Assembly: GCF_019891175.1 (NCBI RefSeq)
Contig: NZ_CP072600.1
Location: forward strand, 1,984,001-2,048,000
Origin: Leptothermofonsia sichuanensis E412
Lineage (GTDB): Bacteria; Cyanobacteriota; Cyanobacteriia; Leptolyngbyales; Leptolyngbyaceae
Length of the DNA: 64,000 nt
Direction: 5' to 3'
Under the pieces are notes generated by a model, which saw nothing but the letters and a program-made list of their open reading frames with translations, did not search any database and had not been told where the DNA came from. This document shows positions 7,393 through 14,940 of this stretch, piece by piece. How positions within the stretch are numbered: position 1 is the first letter of the stretch; every line of letters starts with the position of its first letter. A program made the position numbers and the translations under genes.

Positions 7393-7927
7393 ATGACGTA
7401 GCCGCTACCACTACCTCAACCATCAACCCCACTTCCTAACCTGCACCATCGTTAACTGGCTTGCCCTCTTTAGCAACCCAGAAATTGTGCAAATTGTTTT
7501 AAACTCACTCACATTCTTGCAATCCCATCAGCGTCTCGCAATCCACGGATATGTGATCATGGAGAACCACCTTCACCTGATCGCCTCCTCCCCAAACCTG
7601 TCGAAAGAAATTGCAAACTTTAAATCCTTTACAGCCCGCGCTACAGTCGATTGGCTCAAAACAAACCAATCCAGATATTGGTTGAACCAGTTAGCTATCC
7701 ACAAGCAATCTTACAAAACAGATCAGCAATACCAGATGTGGCAGGAAGGAGCACACCCACAGGCAATTTTGGATTGGAAAATGTTTCAACAAAAGTTAGC
7801 ATACATTCACAATAATCCAGTTCAGCGTGGATATGTAGATGATCCATCCCATTGGCGATACTCCAGCTACCGAAACTATGCAGGGCAGGAAGGCATTTTA
7901 TTGATCGATTGGTTAGAGGCTAAATAG
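7393..7927 (+). pseudogene. REP-associated tyrosine (Y1/HUH) transposase, 5' frameshift
   Basis: Members of this family (RAYT) cut and join single-stranded DNA at REP palindromes. The body encodes YHYLNHQPHFLTCTIVNW, the HUH-type motif ENHLHLIAS and the C-terminal YIHNNPVQRGYV...HWRYSSYRNY block with the candidate catalytic Tyr. The family start is expected at ATG 7393, but that ATG is one base out of frame; removing one base near 7399 would give M-T-S-R-Y-H-Y and about 177 residues, the usual size. As it stands the longest start codon in frame is internal (7487). A REP-like palindrome follows immediately, as usual for RAYT genes. A 30-codon frame (7304-7396) just upstream is not recognised. 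Confidence 0.75.
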
Positions 7928-7931
7928 AGAA

Positions 7932-7985
7932 TAGAGAGGCGGAGCCTCTAGAGGTCGGTTCCCAGGCAGAGCCAGGGAACGAGGG
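7932..7985. repeat. REP-like palindrome next to the transposase
   Basis: GAGGCGGAGCCTC palindrome followed by GGTTCCCAGGCAGAGCCAGGGAACGAGG, starting five bases after the transposase stop. The same GTTCCCAGGCAGAGCC...GGGAAC core occurs at several other intergenic sites here, fitting a mobilised REP family. Confidence 0.65.
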
Positions 7986-8274
7986 AGTAGCAGGTTAATT
8001 TTCTTAACAGGTTAATTTTCTTAAAAAAAATCAGGGTCAGACCCTCCATACGCTATTCTCTACATCTAGCGTTTCTTCTAGCACTAACCCTGACTTTACA
8101 CAACATAGGATGGTCAAACCCGAATCCCTGGATCTCCCTGTCATTCAAAAAACCTACGACCTGATTCAATGGTACATTCCTATCCTGAATCGGCTACCCC
8201 GCGATCACCGCTTTACCCTGGGAGAACGGATGATAAACGGACTCTACGACTTGTTGGAATGCTTACAGCGGTTC

Positions 8275-8844
8275 TCAGATGAATAAGCCACAGTGATTGA
8301 ACCAGCCAAGGGCATCGTCAGCAGAAATACACTCGTTGATAATCCTGGTTAAAGCTTGGTCGAGCGCTTCCTGCGTTCGAGCCTTGGCTGAACGCAGGAG
8401 CTGCTTGAGTTTTGACCAACATAGTTCAATCGGTGAAAGGTCTGGGGAATAAGGCGGCAGAAACACAACCTTGGCTCCAACCGATTCAATTGCCGCTTGC
8501 ACGACTGAAGCATGATGCACGGGTAGATTATCCATCAGCACGATCGCCCCTACCCACAATTGCGGAATCAGAATCTCCTGGATGTAGAACAAGAACACGT
8601 CAGTATTGACACTGCCAACAATACTCATGCTAGCAATCAACCCATCAATACTCATGCCACCAATCAACGAGATATTCTTGCCCCCATCGCCAGGAGCCTC
8701 AGTGTCATACAAGCGTTCACCGATGGGGGCACGACCAGACAAACGAGTCATTGCCAGATGGATGCCCGTTTCATCAATGAAAACCAAGTTGCGCGGGTCG
8801 ATTGTAAAACTCCACAGGCGATAAGCAAACCGCAAATCCTTCAC
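8275..8844 (-). CDS. IS630-family transposase, frame B (DDE catalytic part)
   Basis: The catalytic half of the transposase. The acidic triad is visible: FIDETG (first Asp), LMDNLPVH (second Asp) and [11 protein letters not shown] (Glu). After a -1 shift at the A-run, frame B begins T-L-I-A-S-Q-Q-D-T before the first Met at 8844, so the real product is an A-B fusion of roughly 320 residues. Both frames look intact, so the element may still be active. Confidence 0.87.
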   Translation of the reverse strand: MKDLRFAYRLWSFTIDPRNLVFIDETGIHLAMTRLSGRAPIGERLYDTEAPGDGGKNISLIGGMSIDGLIASMSIVGSVNTDVFLFYIQEILIPQLWVGAIVLMDNLPVHHASVVQAAIESVGAKVVFLPPYSPDLSPIELCWSKLKQLLRSAKARTQEALDQALTRIINECISADDALGWFNHCGLFI

Positions 8845-8870
8845 CCTTTGAGTATCTTGCTGGGAGGCAA

Positions 8871-9230
8871 TCAGTGTTTTTTTTTGACGCTGAGCTTGAG
8901 CTTAGACACAGCCTGTTGCATGGTTGATATACTCACCTCCACTCCACTTTGTTGGGCAAAGCGTTCACACAACTCCTTGAGTAGGGCATCCGGTTGAGCC
9001 GTGACTAGGGCTTCAACGATGGGCAACTGCTCTTTGCCCAACTTGGCAATGGCTCCTCCTCCGTGCGCTTTAGGCTCCACGGTGCCTGTCTCACAATAGT
9101 GTCGCCTTAGATCTCGAATGAACGATAAGCTCACCTTGAAGCGCTCTGCCAGTTGCCGTTGTGATCCTTCTTGAGCTTCATAGGCTGCCATGATTCGTTG
9201 CCGTAGATCAACTGACAGAGGGGCGGGCAT
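8871..9230 (-). CDS. IS630-family transposase, frame A (DNA-binding part)
   Basis: A 119-residue N-terminal part with a helix-turn-helix region (DLRQRIMAAYEAQEGSQRQL, then AERFKVSLSFIRDLRR) and a second winged-helix-like segment. It ends in SVKKKH at a run of nine A residues (8877-8885). A -1 ribosomal shift there would continue into frame B, as in many IS630 elements. The element interrupts the Avd-like gene and is read in the opposite direction. Confidence 0.85.
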   Translation of the reverse strand: MPAPLSVDLRQRIMAAYEAQEGSQRQLAERFKVSLSFIRDLRRHYCETGTVEPKAHGGGAIAKLGKEQLPIVEALVTAQPDALLKELCERFAQQSGVEVSISTMQQAVSKLKLSVKKKH

Positions 9231-9604
9231 AAGCAGCTAGCTCCTAGCTTTTGATAGTTGTTTTAGCCTACCAGAATGTGGCTTACTCAATCAATAACGG
9301 CTGTAATTTGCGCTCGATACAGCCACCACAAACTTGAACAACTCGAACACCTCAATCACCGCCTCGATCTTTTACGCCACCAGACCCGACTGCTGCTCGA
9401 CTTCAGCCTGATGCAAACCGAACGGTACGAGTATGCTGGAAAATTACTGAACGACATTGGCACTGAATTAGGCGGCTGGATCAGACAGCAACGCCAACGG
9501 AAGGTTACCCAATGAAACGACACGGCAACCTCTGGGCACAGGTGATCGATTATCAAAACGGTAATGTTCTAGGTTTGTTGTTTTCCTTACGAAGAACTGG
9601 TTAG

Positions 9605-9925
9605 ATGGAGAAGTCAGTAGTTGCGGGAACTCAAGTTATGGTATTAGAACCAATTCACTGCCCTGTGTGTGATGGGATTGAGGTGATCAAACACGGCACA
9701 ACACCAGACGGCAAACAGCGCTACTTTTGTCAAAACTCAGGATGCCATCGGCGCACCTTTATTTTGCAATACACCTATCAAGGGTATCTGCCTGAAGTCA
9801 AGCAACAAATCAGCGATATGGCAATGAATGGGAGTGGGATTCGAGACACTGCCCGTGTCCTTCACATTAGTCCAACGACGGTGATTGAGGAATTAAAAAA
9901 AAAGATCGTCAACTCAAAGCCGTGA
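9605..9925 (+). CDS. insA: IS1-family InsA-like protein
   Basis: A 106-residue DNA-binding protein with an N-terminal zinc-ribbon (CPVCDGIEVIKHGTTPDGKQ, then RYFCQNSGC) and a helix-turn-helix (SGIRDTARVLHISPTTVIEE). It ends after a run of nine A residues (9895-9903), where a -1 shift joins it to the next frame to make the InsAB transposase. This matches the control used by IS1. Confidence 0.87.
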   Translation: MEKSVVAGTQVMVLEPIHCPVCDGIEVIKHGTTPDGKQRYFCQNSGCHRRTFILQYTYQGYLPEVKQQISDMAMNGSGIRDTARVLHISPTTVIEELKKKIVNSKP

Positions 9926-10389
9926 ATGAACTCAAACTGGCTGAGTTGGAACCCGCTCAAAGCATCGTAAAGCTTTGCCAGGGGGAAGATACAGAGGCAG
10001 AAGCCGATGAAATGTGGAGTTTTGTCCAGTCTAAAGCCCAGCAACGTTGGTTATGGCATGCAATTGACCATCACAGTGGAAAAATATTAGCTTATGTGTT
10101 GGCGACGCATCAAGATGAAGCATTCCTCCAACTCAAAGCGTTATTAGAACCGTTTGGAATTATGCAGTTTTACACAGATGGTTGGGGAACCTATGAGCGG
10201 CAGCTTGACCCAAGTCTTCATACCGTTGGCAAACAGAACACGCAGAAGATTGAGCGTAAGCATTTGACTTTACGCACGCGCTTGAAGCGATTAGCTCGCA
10301 AAACTATTTGCTTTTCTAAGTCCATTCTGATGCATGACATTGTGATTGGGCTATTTATTAACCGTTATGAGTTTGGTTTTGCTATCTAA
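9922..10389 (+). CDS. insB: IS1-family InsB-like transposase part
   Basis: The 155-residue catalytic part. DEMWSFVQSKAQQRWLWHAI carries the first acidic residue; FYTDGWGTYE the second; RKHLTLRTRLKRLARKTICF and later residues match the IS1 DDE-type C-terminus. Its ATG overlaps the InsA stop by ATGA, but the expected product is the InsAB fusion made by -1 frameshift at 9895-9903. Its TAA (10387) is followed in the same frame by the interrupted reverse transcriptase. Confidence 0.87.
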   Translation: MNELKLAELEPAQSIVKLCQGEDTEAEADEMWSFVQSKAQQRWLWHAIDHHSGKILAYVLATHQDEAFLQLKALLEPFGIMQFYTDGWGTYERQLDPSLHTVGKQNTQKIERKHLTLRTRLKRLARKTICFSKSILMHDIVIGLFINRYEFGFAI

Positions 10390-11471
10390 CCTAAAACAAC
10401 AAGTCTAGAACACGACCATCAAAACCTCCTGGCTGCCGCTCGACAGGCTCAGCAAGGCAAGCGATTTCGACCCAATGTGCTGCGCTTCAACTACGACCTG
10501 GAAAAGGAATTAGCTCAACTTCAGCATCAACTTTTGACCAAAACCTATCAACCCGGAAAATACAAAACATTCAAAGTCAAAGAACCTAAAGCTCGCCTGA
10601 TTTCGGCGGCTCCCTATCGAGATCGGGTTGTGCACCATGCCCTCTGCACCGTGATCATGCCCATCTTCGAGCGTACCTTCATTCGCCACTCTTACGCCAA
10701 TCGGTCTGGGTTTGGCACTCACCGCGCCCTGAAACGCTTCACCCAATTTCCCCGTTCTAGTCGTTACGTTTTACAATGCGATATCCAAAAGTATTTTCCC
10801 AGTATTGATCAGCAGATTCTTAAGCAACTACTTCGACGTAAAATTAAATGTCCAGACACTCTCTGGCTGATTGACACAATTATCGACGGCAGTAATGAAC
10901 AGGAACCTGTTATTCAATACTTTTCAGGTGATGATTTGATCACCCCACTACAACGACGCAAAGGGCTTCCCATCGGCAACCTGACCAGCCAATTTTTTGC
11001 CAATATTTATCTCAATGGCTTAGATCATTTCGTTGTCGAACAACTCAAAGCTGGAAAGTATCTACGATACGTCGATGACTTTGCGTTGTTCTCCGATGAC
11101 CGTAGTTTTCTAGCGGATGCCCGCCCTGTGATTGAAGATTTTTTAGCAACTCTCAGACTCACAATTCATCCCATCAAAAGCCAGCTTTTTGCAACCCAAA
11201 TCGGACCAACCTTTGTGGGGTTTCGGATTTTTCGAGATCACATTCGAGTTAAGTCAGCCAATCTCCAGCGAGCCAGGTATCGGCTCCGTCGATTAAAGAA
11301 AGAATACGCTACAGGGAGTATTTCCTTTGAACGACTCACCCAATCGATCCGGAGCTGGGGGTCTCATCTCTGCCATGCAGATACCTGGCATTTACGGCAA
11401 GACATCTTTTCAAACCTGGTGTTCACAAAACCTTAAGTTTCCACAACCTTAAATCATTCTCTGCTTTTTCT

Positions 11472-11492
11472 AAGGCTCAAGAATGGAGCCTT
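11472..11492. repeat. Short hairpin upstream of the template repeat
   Basis: Seven-base arms AAGGCTC and GAGCCTT around a seven-base loop, 36 bases after the reverse-transcriptase stop and just before the template repeat. It may be part of the structured template RNA. Confidence 0.4.
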
Positions 11493-11499
11493 ATGGTAT

Positions 11500-11640
11500 A
11501 GGTGGGGCAGATCAGCCTGGCTGCTGCGGGGCGGTTCCTGGTACAACAACCCTGGAAACTGCCGCTCTGCCAACCGCAACCGGAATACGCCGACCAACCA
11601 GAACAATAACATCGGGTTTCGTGTCGTCTGTGCTTCCCCC
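11500..11640 (+). other. DGR template repeat (TR), boundaries approximate
   Basis: The RNA from this segment is expected to be copied by the DGR reverse transcriptase with random changes at adenines. Read in the frame of the reverse transcriptase it encodes [20 protein letters not shown] and then [17 protein letters not shown]. This is the C-terminal end of an FGE/C-type-lectin fold, the usual fold of DGR targets. About ten of the Asn codons are AAC/AAT, the adenine-rich pattern of template repeats. It is not part of a target gene: the frame only extends back to the reverse-transcriptase stop 63 bases earlier. The GC-richer block GGGTTTCGTGTCGTCTGTGC at its end is where the initiation-of-homing sequence would be. 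No second copy (variable repeat) is present in this window. Confidence 0.75.
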
Positions 11641-11739
11641 TGCACTCTTCAGTGCCAGAGTCGATGGATGGGAATTCATCGAGCGTGCCGAAGAAGAGTC
11701 CAGATCTGCTCCTGTGATGCTGTTAACGGCATCCAAAAA

Positions 11740-11841
11740 TCAAACTCAGCCGGATGGTTTGGTAGGTTCGCCGAAGACCCGTCCGGCTTCAACCATCCTC
11801 ACTACTGGTCAGCTTTTACGCTGGTTGGCAATCCCTGGTAG
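11740..11841 (+). pseudogene. Remnant of a CHAT-domain protein C-terminus
   Basis: The frame ends with [18 protein letters not shown] and TAG at 11839-11841. The HPYYW-x-x-FTLVG-x-PW ending is characteristic of CHAT (caspase-like) domain proteins in cyanobacteria. The upstream CHAT sequence is missing, so this is a leftover 3' end between the template repeat and the anti-sigma-like gene. Confidence 0.5.
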
Positions 11842-11891
11842 CCACTCCCGTTTGCCAGAGTTTGAGGAGGGTTGCAAACCGTTCGAAATTT

Positions 11892-11932
11892 GCCTGACTT
11901 CGTTTCAGGTCATATCGCTTTTCAGCAACGCC
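11892..11932. repeat. MITE-like family A, partial copy (right half)
   Basis: CCTGACTTCGTTTCAGG...CGCTTTTCAGCAACGCC matches the right half of the 80-bp elements at 19830 and 47985. The left end is absent. Confidence 0.5.
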
Positions 11933-11965
11933 GACTTTCAATTCAGAGGGTGATTCAGCACCACT

Positions 11966-12460
11966 TCAGGTAACCAGCGGAGAGCGAGAGGCTTCTCTGA
12001 CCCGCTTACACAGCCTCAGTTCGGTTCCCTTAGAATTCCACTGAACCTGATCAAAAACCTGGTGCAGAATATACATTCCCCGACCACACTCCCATTCATC
12101 ACAGGGAAGATGCTTACTAGGGCTACCATTGCCGGAACTGACAGCGGAAAAATCAGTATGGCTGGGGTTACTGCAACAATCGTGGGGTAGCTGAAACCCG
12201 TCGCCCTGGTCTGAAATTACCCACCAATAATGGTTCGCTACAGAAGAAAAACGGACAAGAACCGTTTTGTTGGGATCGAGCTTATTGCCATGCTTGGCAG
12301 CGTTCACCAGTGCTTCTTGAAGTCCGAGGCGGATCTCTGCCCGCCATCGAGGGGGAATCTCAGCCAGCAACAGATCCAGAATTGGAATCAAATAAAGCGT
12401 AGAAGCGAAGCTGAGCGTATTCCATTGGCGTCTAACGGGACGAGATGAGACTGCAATCAC
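11966..12460 (-). CDS. RsbW-like ATP-binding (anti-sigma/serine kinase type) protein
   Basis: A 164-residue stand-alone HATPase_c domain of the GHKL family. The N box EALVNAAKHGN, the G1 box DQGDGF and the G2 box CGRGMYI are visible. Such proteins act as anti-sigma factors, serine kinases or partners in partner-switching systems in the cytosol. A stretch between G1 and G2 (about residues 105-132) is longer than usual and rich in Ser and His. No sigma factor or antagonist gene lies next to it, so its partner is unknown. The gene stands alone, between DGR debris downstream and a 390-base gap upstream. Confidence 0.83.
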   Translation of the reverse strand: MIAVSSRPVRRQWNTLSFASTLYLIPILDLLLAEIPPRWRAEIRLGLQEALVNAAKHGNKLDPNKTVLVRFSSVANHYWWVISDQGDGFQLPHDCCSNPSHTDFSAVSSGNGSPSKHLPCDEWECGRGMYILHQVFDQVQWNSKGTELRLCKRVREASRSPLVT

Positions 12461-12850
12461 TCAAAAAACCCCGTAGCTTTGCAAGTGGACAGATGTATTC
12501 AACCAAAATATCGCCCAATAAAACCCTAAAATCAGCCTGCATCCATACAACCTACCTAAACGATTGAGAGGTCATCCGTCTAGAAGTGTTGACCTTGCTG
12601 ACTCCAGGCAGATTCAGGAGAACCCGGAATAAACCAGCAAAAATAAATATTCAAAAAAAATATTCAAAAGAGGTTCAAAAAGCGCTTAATCAGCGCAGGA
12701 AATTGCTGAAATCAGCATTCCCTCATCTTCTATAGTACCAAAATAGTATCAAAGTGCCTCCGGAGAAACCGATCCGATACGAATTTTCAATCATTGGAGG
12801 GGTGTTTTATCTGCATTTTGAACCTGTTGGCTGGATCAGGGGCGATCGCC
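12461..12850. other. Intergenic region, no gene seen
   Basis: 390 bases separating two minus-strand genes. It is AT-rich near 12630-12690, with repeated AAATATTCAAAA blocks. It probably holds the promoter of the RsbW-like gene. I see no RNA gene or clear terminator. Confidence 0.4.
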
Positions 12851-13489
12851 CTAAAACAGTTGCTCCAGATACCGAAAATCTTTTTCAACTTCTGCCCAAA
12901 GGGAGCGGTTATGCGGATCGGTACGCAGGGCTTTCTTGAGGTAATTTCGGGCTTTGTCAAGCTGGCGTTCCTGAATCAGGTGGCGTCCCCAGCGCTGATA
13001 AATAATGGCCTGCCACTGAGACACTTCAGGATCGTGGGGAATTCGCCGTGCCAGCCCTTCAACCAGGGCGATCGCCCTGGGAAACCGCTGTTCCCTCAAT
13101 AATTGCTGGAGTTGCTGGTAAGAGCTTACCTTTAACTCTTGCTCTAAGGGAGACAAATTAGGGTTAAAGCAAATGGAGGCTGGTTTACGGGGTTCCCTGA
13201 CTCGACTAGACGGCTCACTGGTCCCAGACTGGCTGACCGTCACGGAGGTTGCTGGTGTACGAGCGATGGTGACCGATTCAGCTTTACCGTTGATCTCGGA
13301 GCGAATGCTGGTGGACAACAGAAGCTTGTAAGCCTCGGTCACCGCCATGAACTTATCCCTTGCTCGCTCATCTCCAGGATTGACATCCGGGTGATATTGT
13401 CTTGCCAGGCGACGATAAGACGCTTTGATGTCGTCAAATGATGCACCAGACTGCAACCCCAGTAATCGGTAACACTCGGCAAGTTTCAT
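12851..13489 (-). CDS. J-domain protein with C-terminal TPR-like helices
   Basis: A 212-residue J-domain co-chaperone-like protein. The N-terminal J domain (ECYRLLGLQSGASFDDIKAS, then RQYHPDVNPGD) has the HPD tripeptide needed to stimulate Hsp70. After a Ser/Thr-rich linker the C-terminal half has helical repeats (EQRFPRAIALVEGLARRIPH and ERQLDKARNYLKKALRTDPH) typical of TPR units. It lacks the G/F and zinc-finger regions of DnaJ, so it is a type III J protein. ATG 13489 is chosen because AGGGA lies five bases before it; another ATG at 13528 lacks such a site. Its Hsp70 partner and client are unknown. Confidence 0.83.
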   Translation of the reverse strand: MKLAECYRLLGLQSGASFDDIKASYRRLARQYHPDVNPGDERARDKFMAVTEAYKLLLSTSIRSEINGKAESVTIARTPATSVTVSQSGTSEPSSRVREPRKPASICFNPNLSPLEQELKVSSYQQLQQLLREQRFPRAIALVEGLARRIPHDPEVSQWQAIIYQRWGRHLIQERQLDKARNYLKKALRTDPHNRSLWAEVEKDFRYLEQLF

Positions 13490-13560
13490 TGAATCCCTGA
13501 GAGCAACAATGGCAAAATAATCTAGCATTTTGCCATTGTCATCCTAATTTCGTAAGGGGT

Positions 13561-14154
13561 CTAGCTTACTTTCTCGATCACGCTGTCAATCAAGCCATAG
13601 TTTTTAGCTTCTTCCGCCGACATGAAATAGTCCCGATCTGTGTCCTTTTCAATTTTTTCCAGCGGTTGCCCGGTGCGCTCTGCTAGAATTTCGTTTAACT
13701 GGCGTCGAATCCGCAAAATTTCCCTGGCTTCAATTTCAATATCGGTTGCCTGCCCCCGCGTTCCCCCCAGGGGCTGGTGGATCATAATGCGAGCGTGGGG
13801 AAGTGCCAGCCGTTTACCCTTGCTTCCAGCGGCCAGCAGGAAAGCTCCCATCGAGGCCGCCAGTCCCACACAGATGGTGACCACTTCAGATTTAATGTGC
13901 TGCATGGTGTCATAAATTGCCATGCCAGCCGTGACTGACCCGCCTGGGGAATTGATATAGAGATAGATGGGCTTTGAGGGATCTTCAGAATCCAGATAAA
14001 GCAGGTAGGCGACGATCGCATTGGCAATGCCATCATCTACTTCTTCAGATAGAAAAATAATCCGTTCCCGAAATAATCGCTCATAAATGCTGATCCAATC
14101 CTCAACCGGATTGCCAGGAAGGCGATAGGGAACACTGGGAATACCGATCGGCAT
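13561..14154 (-). CDS. clpP: ATP-dependent Clp protease proteolytic subunit (catalytic)
   Basis: A 197-residue serine protease subunit of the Clp complex. The catalytic triad is complete: Ser in [11 protein letters not shown], His in [10 protein letters not shown] and Asp in [12 protein letters not shown] 14154 is preceded by GGAG at a suitable distance; the frame upstream is a polypurine tract and unlikely to be translated. It is the last gene of a three-gene same-strand cluster with two ClpP-like subunits lacking triad residues. In cyanobacteria and chloroplasts, mixed ClpP/ClpR rings are known; this arrangement suggests one catalytic subunit co-made with non-catalytic ones. Confidence 0.93.
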   Translation of the reverse strand: MPIGIPSVPYRLPGNPVEDWISIYERLFRERIIFLSEEVDDGIANAIVAYLLYLDSEDPSKPIYLYINSPGGSVTAGMAIYDTMQHIKSEVVTICVGLAASMGAFLLAAGSKGKRLALPHARIMIHQPLGGTRGQATDIEIEAREILRIRRQLNEILAERTGQPLEKIEKDTDRDYFMSAEEAKNYGLIDSVIEKVS

Positions 14155-14164
14155 AGGGAAACTC

Positions 14165-14225
14165 CATGAAAAGTGGATAGAGGAAAGGGGGAGGGAGGGA
14201 TGAGGAGGGAGGAGCTGCTGCTGCT
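14165..14225. repeat. Polypurine/polypyrimidine tract
   Basis: Runs of AGAGGAAAGGGGGAGGGAGG followed by CTCACTGCTCACTTCTCACC between two Clp genes. It is one of several such tracts in this window (also 1275-1350, 17060-17195, 19312-19370, 33820-33960, 34866-34990). Confidence 0.6.
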
Positions 14226-14251
14226 CACTGCTCACTTCTCACCTCTCACTC

Positions 14252-14917
14252 TTAACCTGCGATCGCTGCCACAGGTTGAGGCAGATGCTTCGAACTCTCT
14301 AAAACATGGTCAATCAGCCCGTAGTCCTTCGCCTGATGGGGAGTCATATAGAACATCCGATCCATATCTTTGGCGATTTTTTCCCTCGGTTGACCCGTAT
14401 TGCGAGACAGAATATCTAGAACCAGTGCCTGCTTTGACAAAACTTCTCCAGCATCGATCTGAATATCTGTTGCCTGTCCCCGGGTGCCTGTGCGGGCATG
14501 GGTTAGCGCAATCATTGAATGGGGCAGACTGCCTCGTTTACCTCGGGTGCCTGAGGACAACAGCAGCGCTGCCATGCCGATCGCCTGCCCCAGACAGATC
14601 GTAACAATGTCTGACTTGACGTGCTGCATTGTATCGTAGATAGCCAGAGTCGCAATCACGGACATCATACCTGCCGACTCATTTGTCATGCCAGTGGCAA
14701 CCGGGTCCCCATAGGAGTTGATGTAAATATAAATGGGTTTGGTCTGGTCATCCGAATCAAGGTACAGCAGCGCTGAAACCAGGGAATTCGCCAATCCTGT
14801 GGTTACTGGCTGATTGAGGAAGATAATCCGTTCCTGACTGAGTCGGGTATAAATGCTTACCCACTGCCAGTAAGGGCTGCCAGGGACATTGTACGGAACA
14901 AGCAGGTTTTCATCCAT
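14252..14917 (-). CDS. ClpP-like subunit lacking triad residues (ClpR-like)
   Basis: A 221-residue member of the ClpP fold family. The Ser position reads GQAIGMAALLL (Ser replaced by Gly), and the His position reads MIALTHARTGTRG, where Thr aligns with the catalytic His; the Asp region KDMDRMFYM remains. It also has an extra segment of about 13 residues (TGMTNESAGMMSVIATLAIY) near the substrate-groove helix, not seen in the catalytic subunit next door. It is therefore probably a structural or regulatory ring subunit. It lies 24 bases downstream of the first clp gene of the cluster and 97 bases upstream of clpP. Confidence 0.85.
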   Translation of the reverse strand: MDENLLVPYNVPGSPYWQWVSIYTRLSQERIIFLNQPVTTGLANSLVSALLYLDSDDQTKPIYIYINSYGDPVATGMTNESAGMMSVIATLAIYDTMQHVKSDIVTICLGQAIGMAALLLSSGTRGKRGSLPHSMIALTHARTGTRGQATDIQIDAGEVLSKQALVLDILSRNTGQPREKIAKDMDRMFYMTPHQAKDYGLIDHVLESSKHLPQPVAAIAG

Positions 14918-14940
14918 AGGTCAAGATGCGAAAAAATAAT

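Larger units (their letters stand above)
8266..9303 (-). mobile_element. IS630-family insertion sequence, complete
   Basis: A 1038-bp element inserted in the Avd-like gene. It is flanked by TA on both sides (8264-8265 and 9304-9305), the target duplication of IS630/Tc1-mariner elements. Its ends are imperfect inverted repeats: left CAGCGGTTCTCAG...AATAAGCCACA and right, reversed, CAGCCGTTATTGA...AGTAAGCCACA. It carries two overlapping transposase frames on the minus strand, joined by a run of nine A residues. Confidence 0.88.
8110..9515 (+). pseudogene. avd: DGR accessory protein Avd-like gene, split by IS630 element
   Basis: Avd-type four-helix-bundle proteins bind the reverse transcriptase of diversity-generating retroelements and are needed for mutagenic retrohoming. 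Bases 8110-8265 encode 52 residues ([20 protein letters not shown]..., then [18 protein letters not shown]). Bases 9306-9515 encode the remaining 69 (ICARYSHHKLEQLEHLNHRL... to KVTQ). Between them lies an IS630-family element (8266-9303) flanked by a duplicated TA. Removing the element and one TA joins the halves in frame as ECL-ICARY and gives a 121-residue protein, close to the usual size of about 120-130. The stop TGA overlaps the ATG of the reverse transcriptase by ATGA, so the two were translationally coupled. In its present state the gene is disrupted. Confidence 0.85.
9560..10417 (+). mobile_element. IS1-family insertion sequence, complete
   Basis: An 858-bp element in codon 16/17 of the reverse transcriptase. 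It is flanked by an 8-bp direct repeat ATCAAAAC (9552-9559 and 10418-10425). Its ends are inverted repeats starting GGT: left GGTAATGTTCTAGGTTTGTT, right (reversed) GGTCGTGTTCTAGACTTGTT, matching at about 16 of 20 positions. IS1 elements begin GGT and make 8-9 bp duplications. Confidence 0.88.
9512..11436 (+). pseudogene. DGR reverse transcriptase, split by IS1-family element
   Basis: Error-prone reverse transcriptase of a diversity-generating retroelement, which copies the template repeat with adenine-specific mutations. Bases 9512-9559 encode MKRHGNLWAQVIDYQN; after the insertion, bases 10426-11436 continue [20 protein letters not shown]. Joining them gives 352 residues. Catalytic motifs are [12 protein letters not shown] (motif A), YVDDF (motif C) and [13 protein letters not shown]; the IGxxxSQ form of the last motif is typical of DGR enzymes as opposed to retroviral or group II intron types. 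The catalytic core downstream of the insertion is intact. It is in the same frame as the second IS1 frame, separated only by its TAA at 10387 with no further stop, so readthrough, reinitiation or an internal start (TTG 10477) might still give a nearly complete enzyme. Confidence 0.88.

Noticed and set aside
7304-7396. 30-codon frame just upstream of the Y1 transposase
   Set aside because: In frame with the transposase but separated by TGA; too short to support and not recognised.
10426-11436. RT as part of a group II intron or retron
   Set aside because: The IGNLTSQ motif and the adjacent Avd-like gene fit a DGR; no maturase or HNH domain and no retron ncRNA structure were seen.
11500-11640. 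Adenine-rich segment as the variable repeat (3' end of a target gene)
   Set aside because: No long frame leads into it; the frame upstream is closed at the RT stop, and the Asn codons are all AAY, as expected for an unmutated template.
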